Origin: Saccharina japonica
Taxonomy: Eukaryota; Sar; Phaeophyceae; Laminariales; Laminariaceae
Length of the DNA: 64,000 nucleotides
NCBI GenBank assembly: GCA_008828725.1
Contig: MEHQ01002595.1
Coordinates: forward strand, 558,001 to 622,000
Direction of reading: 5' to 3'
Position numbers and translations under genes: made by a program
The notes under the pieces: generated by a model
Told to the model about the DNA's origin: nothing
Database searches by the model: none
Seen by the model: the letters and a program-made list of their open reading frames with translations, nothing else
Shown: piece after piece, positions 55,831 to 64,000 of the stretch
Position numbering within the stretch: the stretch's first letter is position 1
Layout of the letters: each line of letters starts with the position of its first letter

Positions 55831-56227
55831 GTAACGCCTCTTGCGGGAGAACGTAGAAAGCAGAACCAGGTATGGCGTCTAAGCACACAAGGAGATAACT
55901 GAGTTTTTGGTCCGTGGGTTATGATTTCTATGATTAGATATTATATGGTCCCACGTAATACTGACTCCTGCGACTCTTCCCTCTCCCCCAACAACTTCTT
56001 CAGGGCAGACAGACACATACAAGCGGAACGCGAAAACCAATCCCGTGGTCTGCGAAGGTATACAACGAACGGACATTGTAGACCACAGACATGTACTCCT
56101 GTAGATATTGTTTCCACGATATAGGGAGAGATTGAGAGTTCCCCAGTCCAGAAGCCCGTCAGTCAAAACTGTTACCTGGAGTATTTGTTGTATTTAGTTT
56201 TTTTTCGGTTTTCTCCCAAACGTGATA

Positions 56228-56302
56228 CAAACTCCCCCGTTCTGTGAGGTAGAGGTAGGTCGAGGTAGGTAGAGGTAGGTAGGTATGTAGGTAGGTAGGT
56301 GC
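56228..56302. repeat. GGTAGAGGTAGGT microsatellite
   Basis: Interspersed GAGGTAGGT and AGGTAGGT units. Confidence 0.9.
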
Positions 56303-56339
56303 TGTAGGGATAACTGTTAAAATTCGCTGAGGCTTCGCA

Positions 56340-56705
56340 CTTGAGGAGCTGTCTAATCTCACCCATGCACTGACAACAATCCCACGGTCGAGGTATACCA
56401 TGATTAATGATATCGTAGCGGCCAGGGCATGCGTAGTACGAGCACCACAAAACAGATCGCACGATTGTTTTCGGCCGTGCACCCGGTCGTATCGCACAAC
56501 AACCTCCTGGGGGAGAAATATCGAGCTGCAGTTGTGGAGGCACGCGTAGTGCGGTAAGTATGCCTCGCAGCACTGGGAAACCCCTCGCACGGGTCGTTGT
56601 CGCACTCCGTATTAATCGGGTCCGCGATCGGGATGTACCCTGCCGGGCAACCAATGGAGTGGCACAGCCCCTGCCGCGGGGTTTGTAAAAACATGGGCGC
56701 CAACG
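56340..56705 (-). pseudogene. Cysteine-rich repeat protein relic
   Basis: The minus strand carries pieces in shifting frames with a repeated cysteine pattern: CHSIGCPAGYIPIADPINTE followed by CDNDPC, then CDTTGCTAENN, then CSYYACPGRYDIINHG and CCQCMGEIRQLLKC. The C-x3-CP-x2-Y pattern with following C-x4-C and CC pairs resembles tandem cysteine-rich modules of secreted or surface proteins of algae and other protists. Frames change at least twice and no start codon or signal peptide was found, so this is a remnant or a set of unplaced exons. Function unknown. Confidence 0.45.
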
Positions 56706-57929
56706 ATAGACGGGAGGGGGGGGTCGGATAACAACATGCTGTCTGCTTTAGTTTCTCGAGCAATGACCACGGTTCCCGTTTGAAGCAAAAAGCGGGGGGG
56801 GGGGGGGGGGGGGGGTACGATGTACCCATATATGACTTGCCTTGGTCATGTTTCTACTGACCACGCATTTGTTGCGAACATTCATGGAGGGTTTGTCTAC
56901 ATACAGTACGTTCTGTGTACTATTTGTGCCTGTTTTCATATATTCCGAAACGCGCTGAAACGTTATCTCGGTTGGATTGGAGTAGCTTGTTTTGTACATT
57001 TAGCGGGGAAAATGACAATCGAAAGGTGCTTAGGGCGCGGTATCGTTTGTCCACCTTCTATTAATACTAGGCTGTCGAGGGGTGGGGGGGGGGGTATCCC
57101 GTCCACTCATGAAGGACATGTCACTCGTTGAAGGCGTCGGCGATGACAACGGCACGTGGGCAGAAACTGGCCACCAGCGGGCGAGGACGTGCACACGCCA
57201 ACTTCGAGAACTCAATACTGCACTGTAGCCAGAGAGAGAAAGACAACCGATAACGGGAGCCGTCGCTGCCACAAATAGATCGCTCTTCGGACAAGGGAAC
57301 AAAAGGAAATTATGGTGTCGTCCTTTCCACCAGCGGTCTGCGCGTCGTCCACCCCCCCCCCCCCCCCCCCCCCAATGCCAGGACGGCAGTCCCTCGGCAA
57401 AATCATCCGAGTTTCTGAGTAAGGAAGGCATGGGCACCGCTGGCGGGCACGCCAATAGTTCTCCCTCCCAAGTGCCTGGGTGCACCAGATGAAACTCGTT
57501 CGGTAATCAAGAAGAAGAAGCAAGCGAACCGTCATGGCAACAACATCATCCATTTAGAGGCTACACCGTAGATGCTGCATATATGTGCTGCCGGGTGATT
57601 GCTGCTTCTCGCTGTATGCATTATTATAGCACGACACGCATGGTTTCAAGCGTTCCGTAGCCCTTCGTACATACCAGGTACTCGTTAAGGCGGACTTCAC
57701 GTACCGCTGTGGTAGTGATGGGTGTTATCAGCAACATTGACGTTGGGCTTCGTGTCAACATTTCCTTCAACAGATGGCGGGCATATGGAGGCGGTAAACA
57801 AATGCACAACGGCAGGGGTAGGATCCTTGGATGCACCTATTGAGTTTTGGGGGTTTCGTCTCGCAACCTTTCTTTCGACAAAAAATGTAGTGTAACATTG
57901 ACGGGATGGTGACAACGCGAGCTATGTTC
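56706..57929. other. No recognised gene; long G and C homopolymers
   Basis: A G run at 56793-56815 and a C run at about 57353-57373. ORFs on both strands lack domains. Confidence 0.4.
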
Positions 57930-58227
57930 GGCGCATGCTATCTTAAGGCATAAAGGTGTAAAGGTGTAAATGTGTAAATGTGTAAGGGTGGTCACTTGAG
58001 GAGCGCTATACTAATAGTAAGTAAAACATGATTTTGGAGGGAAACAAAATGCTATGATACCCGATGAACAATGCCGTTGCCTATAAGTATAAAAAAGAAA
58101 CATATTGTAACACAAGAATGGACACATTGCGACGATTTCGGGTTAAGGAGGCTTTAATACTTTACTAGGTCATTCAGAAAACATCCCAGCCAAAAAAAGG
58201 TACCGCACCGCTAGCGTAGCACCCGTC
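57930..58227 (-). mobile_element. MITE family A, copy 15
   Basis: GCGCATGCTATCTTAAGGC to GCTAGCGTAGCACCCGTC, with a private TGTAAAGG/TGTAAATG expansion just inside the left end. Confidence 0.8.
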
Positions 58228-58323
58228 GTTCGACGGTTCTGATAATGATCCGCCTATTTATCTGTGTGTACTTAAAATGCGTGGTTTCCTGAGCGGCAGG
58301 AGTATTGTCGTTTTCTCTTTCCG

Positions 58324-58606
58324 GACGCATGCTATCTTAAGGTACAGGTGCACCATGATTTTTCCGAGGTTCTTCACTTGGGGAGCTCCATACTAACTAA
58401 TAGTATGTAAAAAAAACTGATTTTGGACAACATTAAAAGTGCTACGTACCCGATAAACCATACCGTGGCCTAAGTATACAATCAATTATTTATGTGGCAA
58501 CACGAGAATGAAAGTCCGACGAGTTCGAGTTAAGGAGCTCGATCATTCAGAAACCATTTTAGCCAAATAAAGGTATACCTCCTCTACCTCTATCATAGCA
58601 CGCGAC
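58324..58606 (-). mobile_element. MITE family A, copy 16
   Basis: GACGCATGCTATCTTAAGGT to CTCTATCATAGCACGCGAC, with GAGTTAAGGAGCTCGATCAT inside. Same orientation as copy 15 and only about 100 bases away. Confidence 0.85.
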
Positions 58607-58659
58607 CCCGGCTCAACCCGTCTACCGTCATTCGCTGCCGCACCCCCGTCCTATCCTTG

Positions 58660-59020
58660 TGAACAAAGATGTCGGTTGTCAGACTTTGAACCGCTTGACA
58701 GACAACAATTCACCAAACATCTTGACAGAACAGCCTTGACAAGAAAAAGCAGGGGACGCTAAAAAAAATCCCCGGTTATCAAAAACGCCTTACAAAATCA
58801 CGGAAACTTCAATGTTTTTTTTTTTTTGTACACAACACTGCAGGTCAATCTGACTTTCTTCTAGAAAAACGAGGGGTTTCCACATGAGTTCTTGAGGAAT
58901 TATTATACCGGGGATAGTGGACATTTTGGCTTGACAACGCCAGAGGCTTTGACAGACAACCTTGACGTTTGACAAACTTCACACTTGACCGTCAACCGAC
59001 ATATTTTCTTGTAAAGGAAC
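58660..59020. repeat. Degenerate CTTGACA/TTGACAGACAAC repeats
   Basis: CTTGACAGACAAC, CATCTTGACAGAACAG, CAGCCTTGACAAG, GACAACCTTGACG and similar recur at irregular spacing on both sides of a unique core. Non-coding. Confidence 0.6.
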
Positions 59021-59029
59021 GCCTGTCAC

Positions 59030-59430
59030 CGCAGGCAGCCCACCATCGCTTCTATAGCCTCGAAATCAATATGACCGCCCCCATCAAGAGCCCCTCCGAC
59101 CGTGGATAGGCCATTACCGCTCTTCGGTAGGCGTTGAATATTCTGCCCCTGACATCAACCGCTCCTCCGCTTGCACCCAGTCCACAGTTGCAGAGCGGAG
59201 CGGCGGTTGACAATGTGGGGAGGAGATACTATCGCGGACTGATTGCGAACGGAGGTGCGGGTGAGGAGTCGCGCTGAAAGTCCAAAACAGTCCCACCTAC
59301 TAAGCGATCGGGGGCTGCCAAGGAGCAGAGGGGTGGCTGATGAGTTGTGTAGAGGGTCGAACGTCGCCAGGGCAAGGGCACCAATAATGCCACCGCTTGT
59401 GCCGACAGCCTCTCGGCTGCATGAAAGGCA
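59030..59430 (-). repeat. Inverted homologue of 60955-61260, left member
   Basis: Reading minus, the segment has TGCAGCCGAGAGGC, GGTGCCCTTGCCCTGGCGAC, CTCTACACAACTCATCAGCC and GCTCCTTGGCAGCCC in the same order as the plus-strand segment at 60968-61080. Translated, both read GALAL ... LH ... PLL-x-GSP. Could be a pair of decayed gene copies. Confidence 0.5.
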
Positions 59431-59692
59431 CCGTCGCATCTGAGCTGATATAATGTATGATACGTATGTTGTCACTGAAAATCGGCCCGTTCCCGGTGGG
59501 AGTGTGTCGGTGTTTTAGGCGTTATCGGGCTGGCTCACCGTCATGTTCATTTACGGGGGCAGGTTGGGGCTTTGACGAATCCCAGCAAACTGTTGGGCGG
59601 CAGTTTCTATTTATCGTGGATCCCTCTTCCACTCTGCTGCACGTGCTGGCTCTAGAACGGGAGCGATCATGGTGATGGCGTATTGCTGCCAC

Positions 59693-60050
59693 CGCCAACT
59701 GTCGCTCCAGAGTGCGGTTAATGTACCCCGACGACGAACTGGTGGAGTATTGTTCCCGGTGCGGTATTTGTCTTCTTGCAATGGTACAGGTGGTCACACC
59801 TGAGCTACAGTACGTACAGAACAGCTTCGTTATCATACATTCGTTTTGGTGGTGCGGGTGGTCCATCCTTGCTTGCTATCTTCGAGGCCGCCAGGCAGAG
59901 GAACGCCATCAAGACCATCGACCCGCCCGCGGGATGGCATTGAGATCCCACGCCAGGCGCTGGTCCTGATCGCGACCCTTGGCCTCCTTGCGACCAAGAG
60001 AGCAAGAACGTTACAGACACGAACACCACGAACGATCATCAAGAACTAGG
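59693..60050 (+). pseudogene. Frame-broken coding trace, one membrane segment
   Basis: An open stretch LMYPDDELVEYCSRCGICLL (about 59712-59790) is followed, in other frames, by FGGAGGPSLLAIFEAARQRN with AIKTIDPPAGWH to a stop, and then, shifted by one base, GIEIPRQALVLIATLGLLAT with KRARTLQTRTPRTIIKN to a stop at 60049. The two halves abut at about 59937 and could be one reading interrupted by an indel. One predicted transmembrane helix (ALVLIATLGLLA). Family not recognised. Confidence 0.35.
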
Positions 60051-60315
60051 CGGTGAAGTACGTCGCAGAGTTCGGACGACTACAGGGTGGTTGGAGCCTA
60101 TCGCCTCTGAAGGTTTAAGCGTCGGAAGTTCGCGCCGTCTTTTGGAAACATAATATCCTGATTTCTTGCACACACGTGTTATATGATACCAAGTACGTAG
60201 CATGCGAGTAGATCTTCTTGCAGTCGACAATCGGGGCGGACGAAGTTTGGGGCGATGCGCATGAACAAGGCTATATGTATATCATTGCACGAGAAGACAG
60301 GCAGCCACACGGACG

Positions 60316-60454
60316 GACGCGTGCTACGATAAAGGTGGCGCTTTTTGGCTGAACCGATTTCGGAATGACCTACTGTAGTAAAGGCTCCTTAACCCAACAT
60401 CGTCGCATGATTTGTTTTCTTGTGATGCAAACGTTTTCGTTTCGTCCTTACTGT

Positions 60455-60493
<39 letters not shown>

Positions 60494-60639
60494 GGCAGTA
60501 GGCCATGGAGATCGTGCATTGGGTAGCGCTTTGGTTTCCCTCCACAGGCAGGTGTTTTACTCACTATTAGTACATAGCTCCCCAAGTGACCACCCTCAGA
60601 AACACATATGGGGTTTACACCTCTACCGTAGCATGCACC
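60316..60639 (+). mobile_element. MITE family A, copy 17
   Basis: GACGCGTGCTACGATAAAGG to CTCTACCGTAGCATGCACC. Contains a private run of GTAGGCA units at about 60456-60502. Confidence 0.88.
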
Positions 60640-60954
60640 ACCGGGGGATACACTCTCGTTTATCGGCCTAGGTTTAGCTTCACTCCACGGACCTACACAT
60701 TCGCGGGTAACGAAATGATACTGTAGTACGATCACAAAGTCTCTAAATTGAGCAATAAGACGGAAGTAGGGAGGCTACAAATACCCACTACCGCCCGGCA
60801 ATTGCTAGAAATCGTCACAACGCCAAACTGCCCCAATAAATGCACACCACCGTGAACCAGCCCGAAAGCGCCTGAAACACGGACATACTCCCGTCGGTAG
60901 GCGCACCAACTACCTAACCTTACTCACACTACATATACCACCGACTCTGAGAAG

Positions 60955-61260
60955 CGATAGTGCCCCTGATGCAGCCGAGAACCGGCCTGCAAGTCGTTGG
61001 AGGTTTTGGCGCCCTTGCCTTGACGGCATGGAACTGTCTGCACACCCCATCAGGTAACCCTTTGCTCGTAGGCAGCCCACCATCGCCTCTTTGGGATGTG
61101 TCAGTCCTTCTCAGAGACAGGGCAAGGCCACCGACGATTCTTCAGAAGGTGTCCGATCTTCTGCGCACCGCACCAACCACTCTTGTTTTTTACTCTCGCA
61201 TCCAGCCCACATTCGCTTCTTCGGAAAGCGTTACACATTCAACACTCCCCATTGGCGGCT
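60955..61260 (+). repeat. Inverted homologue of 59030-59430, right member
   Basis: TGATGCAGCCGAGAACCGG, GGCGCCCTTGCCTTGACGGC, CTGCACACCCCATCAGG and GGCAGCCCACCATCGCCTC. A 139-codon frame (60960-61379, GTG start) covers it but is not conserved in length with the left member. Confidence 0.5.
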
Positions 61261-61587
61261 CCCCCACTCTGCGGCGGTGGACTGACTGCCTGCGCAGGGT
61301 CGGCCCATGGGGTGCGCAGACGATGCACCGCCTTGCGACGAAGCGGCAGTGGACTGGCTGCGACCGGAGAGGCGGCTGATGACGCGCGCAGACGACTCAA
61401 TGCCCAAGAAGCTTTTGCTGGGCTCCCTGCGGGGACAGCACGTAATTTTTCAAGAACCACCCGGGGTGGGATAGAGTAGAACGACGATGGGCTGAAGCAT
61501 GGGTTTTTTGTCGTATAATGTCTGTTGTGTGTTGTTATGTTTGTGGCTGTTCCACTCTGGTATTGCTGTCGTTGGTTCCGTTGGTAG

Positions 61588-61800
61588 CCCCTCGGAAGCG
61601 CGCTGACGGTGGAATACCAGGCCATGCGGTACCTACGCATGGTACGCCTCCTCGGCTTCGGGCAGAAGTCGAGGGTGGACCGTGCGCTGACGGAAGCGTT
61701 TGAGCGATTCTCGATGCCGTGGTGGACTGCCGCGGTGGCAGCGGCAGTGCTATTTGTGGCCGATGAAGCCCAAGCACTACAAGCGAGTGCCTTCGGATAG
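61588..61800 (+). CDS. Probable terminal exon of an unidentified gene
   Basis: After a pyrimidine-rich acceptor (CCGTTGGTAG) the frame reads GSALTVEYQAMRYLRMVRLL, GFGQKSRVDRALTEAFERF and SMPWWTAAVAAAVLFVADEA, to a TAG at 61798. GC-rich third positions, balanced composition and a single hydrophobic helix near the C-terminus look like real coding sequence. The upstream frame is closed by that same TAG, so an intron is required. A coding-like stretch EAADDARRRLNAQEAFAGLP at about 61371-61430 could be the preceding exon. Function unknown. Confidence 0.45.
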   Translation, partial: PLGSALTVEYQAMRYLRMVRLLGFGQKSRVDRALTEAFERFSMPWWTAAVAAAVLFVADEAQALQASAFG

Positions 61801-62007
61801 TGCTATGGTGTTTCGGCCATAGACGCTACTGTTGCACAGCCTCGATCTTTGGGTAGGGAAATAAATGGCAGGAAGACCAAAGAGCCACCAAGTGGTGCCA
61901 TAACGCTTGGTGCTTTTTAGAGGCGCTTTTTACGAGTTGAAAACCTCAAACTCCCACTGCTGCTGAGCGAAAGTAACGGGACAAGCCGACGACACGATTG
62001 CCGGACA

Positions 62008-62275
62008 CTAAATCTGGGGCGTACGTAGCTGAAAGAGGCGGACGATAGTGGGCTTTGGGCACCCCTTACGCAAAGTGAAGGTAGGGTGATGGGGCGAAGG
62101 CTCAGCATTAATATCGGAACGCAGTGCATGTACCCCCCCTACAGGATCATCCTTGGCAACTACTGAGTATAGTTCTGAGAAAGCGAGATACACGGTGAAT
62201 AAGAGGCAAGCACACACTACGGAAGGAGCGATAACCGTACGAGACGCTACAGTAGCTGCGGAGTGTACCACGGGC
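62008..62275 (-). CDS. Possible exon with a hydrophobic segment
   Basis: Minus strand: an acceptor-like ACTCCGCAG at about 62255 is followed by ATVASRTVIAPSVVCACLLF and TVYLAFSELYSVVAKDDP, then either a GTACAT donor near 62130 or continued reading to a stop at 62008. One transmembrane segment. No ATG in frame (the open frame starts with GTG). Family unknown. Confidence 0.25.
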
Positions 62276-62289
62276 TTTCATTGAAAACA

Positions 62290-64000
62290 AGTCTGTCTTG
62301 TAATTGTTATGTCACCTCGATATACCCGAGGATAGAGAGAGAGTACTTTAGAAAGTGTGAAGGCATCGGGCCTTACGGTCCTCCGGGTCGTCTTCTCAGG
62401 CTACTTACAACAGGTGCCTGGCCCGTTGGTTGGGTGTGACTGAACATCGTCTAAAATTAGATGTCAACCTGGTTCCGACGATGTTTGACAGAACGGGTGA
62501 GTAGTTCTTCATCTAGGCAGGCTACACCGCTCGCCAGGTATGACGAGGGGACGCTTATTCCAAATACTACTGGCAGACCAATGGGGATGGGATGCGACAG
62601 CTCTAGCCCGACATAATGGAAACCCAAGAGGGTACGTTGTCGATCCTGAAATACGTAAGGATTAGTCAAATATGAGATCCTTGACAGAGCGCGGCAAACC
62701 TGACTCATACGCGTATATACAATATATACAGCAATAACTTCGAACATACTGTTATGCTTAAAGCAGAAAACTAGCGAGCTAAAGTTAGCGTATGTAGACG
62801 GCCAGGAACCGTATTTGGAGGAACGATGTCGCTCGAATAACTCGAACCACTACAGTAACAACGATATGAGCTATGGCTAGTGATAAACTTTTCAGTTCGT
62901 CGACTTATCGCCCTGGTAAAGGGACGTGATGAACGAAACACAAACACACACCCCACTCACGGCGAAGGCACTGCCAGCTTCAAAGAAAAACATTAACAAC
63001 TAACGCGGGGGGGGGGGGGGGGGTTCGTTTGCGCGCAGCGCCCCAGAACAGCGATAGCAGTGCAGGGATAGAGGCAGTCGCGTCAGTATCAAGCGGTCAA
63101 TTTGAGGCGTCGCGATAAGGAGAGAAAAAATGACGTACTCTGGGTTTCGGCCTACGTTAAGCGCACAATAGGGGACACAAACCAACCAGGTGCGACGAAC
63201 GTACATCGCCACGGCATGAAGGATTATGATCCCAAAATAAAGAACCATGACCAAGGTATGGATCATACAGCCCACAGACCACCCACGGAGCTATCCACCG
63301 ATGTCGAGGCGGGTAGGTGTTATACCACACCTCAGAGTCCTTCTTGGGTCTGCTGCCTGCCGAAGTGCTACGTATCTCTGAACAACGGTTATTGGCAAGC
63401 GGTACTCAGGTTCTCCTTTCGAAACCTTGCTCAAACAAGCAAATACAAGGGTTTTCTGTCGGACTACCCAAACACCTGTCGATTCATGCCTTCGACCTGA
63501 ACTCCACAGACCACTCAAGTAGCGGAAGAAGAGCGGGGCACCGTAAATCCCTCGACGCTCCTTTTGTATCTGTTTCCTTCAGCGCTCTGTGTCGCGACCA
63601 CTAGCCAGTTTGTCGTTCTCAAGCTCTTCGTGAAATTCATGAAACCGTGTGTGTGGGATATGGCAAAATATAAGTCACGATAAAACGCTCCCGGTAATGC
63701 TAAACCATCAACAATAAAAAATGAAAACACACGATGACGGATGGTCCATTCTATCATACCGGCCACTATTGCCTGACCATCGCAGGCAACTCGAGACGGC
63801 TTTAAACCAAACAAGCCCCAGGACGAGTTATTTCAGAACCATCGGCTTCTGATGACGCCTGGTTGATTGGAATCAGTGATGTACAGGACTCCCCATTAAT
63901 TATCTAAGCGACGACGGCCGCACGAAGGAACTGATGGACACCTCCACGAAAACCCGGAGCCGTATACGTATACGCACTCGGCAACGAATAATATTTAAGT
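62290..64000. other. No recognised gene
   Basis: A 17-base G run at 63006-63022 and a 132-codon plus frame (63102-63500, non-ATG start) without a domain. Nothing else identified. Confidence 0.4.

Overview
This is a eukaryotic window. There are no operon-like gene runs, the one well-supported gene is broken into short exons by GT-AG introns (plus one GC-AG intron), and most of the DNA is transposon debris, satellite-like arrays and inverted repeats, with one 512-base assembly gap at 31051-31562. Intron-rich structure, moderate GC and a decayed C-x3-CP-x2-Y cysteine repeat fit an alga or other stramenopile-type protist (brown-alga-like). That assignment is inference.

Layout: 1-740 is a degenerate CCGCGG array. 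0.9-9.7 kb is a graveyard of frame-broken coding fragments on both strands, including a Ty1/copia-type Gag relic (minus, 4.8-5.6 kb) and a non-LTR-type reverse transcriptase relic (minus, 7.4-8.0 kb). 9.8-16.5 kb is a nest of non-autonomous elements inserted into one another, several with readable 4-bp target duplications. 17.5-21.7 kb holds three consecutive arrays with self-complementary cores (CCATGG, GAGTACTC, CTTCCATGGAAG). 21.7-27.0 kb holds a MITE-borne minisatellite, a duplicated segment and four copies of another foldback element. 27.4-32.4 kb is GGTAC/GGGTA, ATCGAT and CCCAA arrays around the gap. 32.5-37.2 kb is mostly non-coding, with a nested MITE and a tRNA-Asp-like SINE head.

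The gene of interest is a DGAT2-family acyltransferase (+ strand) whose exons can be followed to a stop at 49394: 41338-41522, 45642-45798, 46553-46735, 47201-47302, 47752-47853, 48527-48606 and 49250-49394. Upstream, at 37.4-40.6 kb, lie at least seven copies, in alternating orientation, of a 45-50 nt microexon beginning with ATG and ending at a GTGAGC donor. Five of the seven are exactly 45 nt, and all five are phase-compatible with the 41338 exon. Three of them (38110, 40126, 40470) are in sense orientation. Joining one to the downstream exons gives about 330 residues, the usual DGAT2 length. Four of the copies lie in a 1.3-kb near-perfect palindrome, so this looks like a cluster of duplicated, partly inverted alternative first exons. 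At the stop codon begins a run of four tandem hairpins (49383-49620) with a conserved loop and covarying stems.

49.8-64 kb is again repeats and MITE copies, with weak coding traces: a cysteine-rich pseudogene at 56.3-56.7 kb (minus), a frame-broken fragment at 59.7-60.05 kb and a plausible terminal exon at 61588-61800. No rRNA, intact tRNA, CRISPR array or intact transposase was seen.
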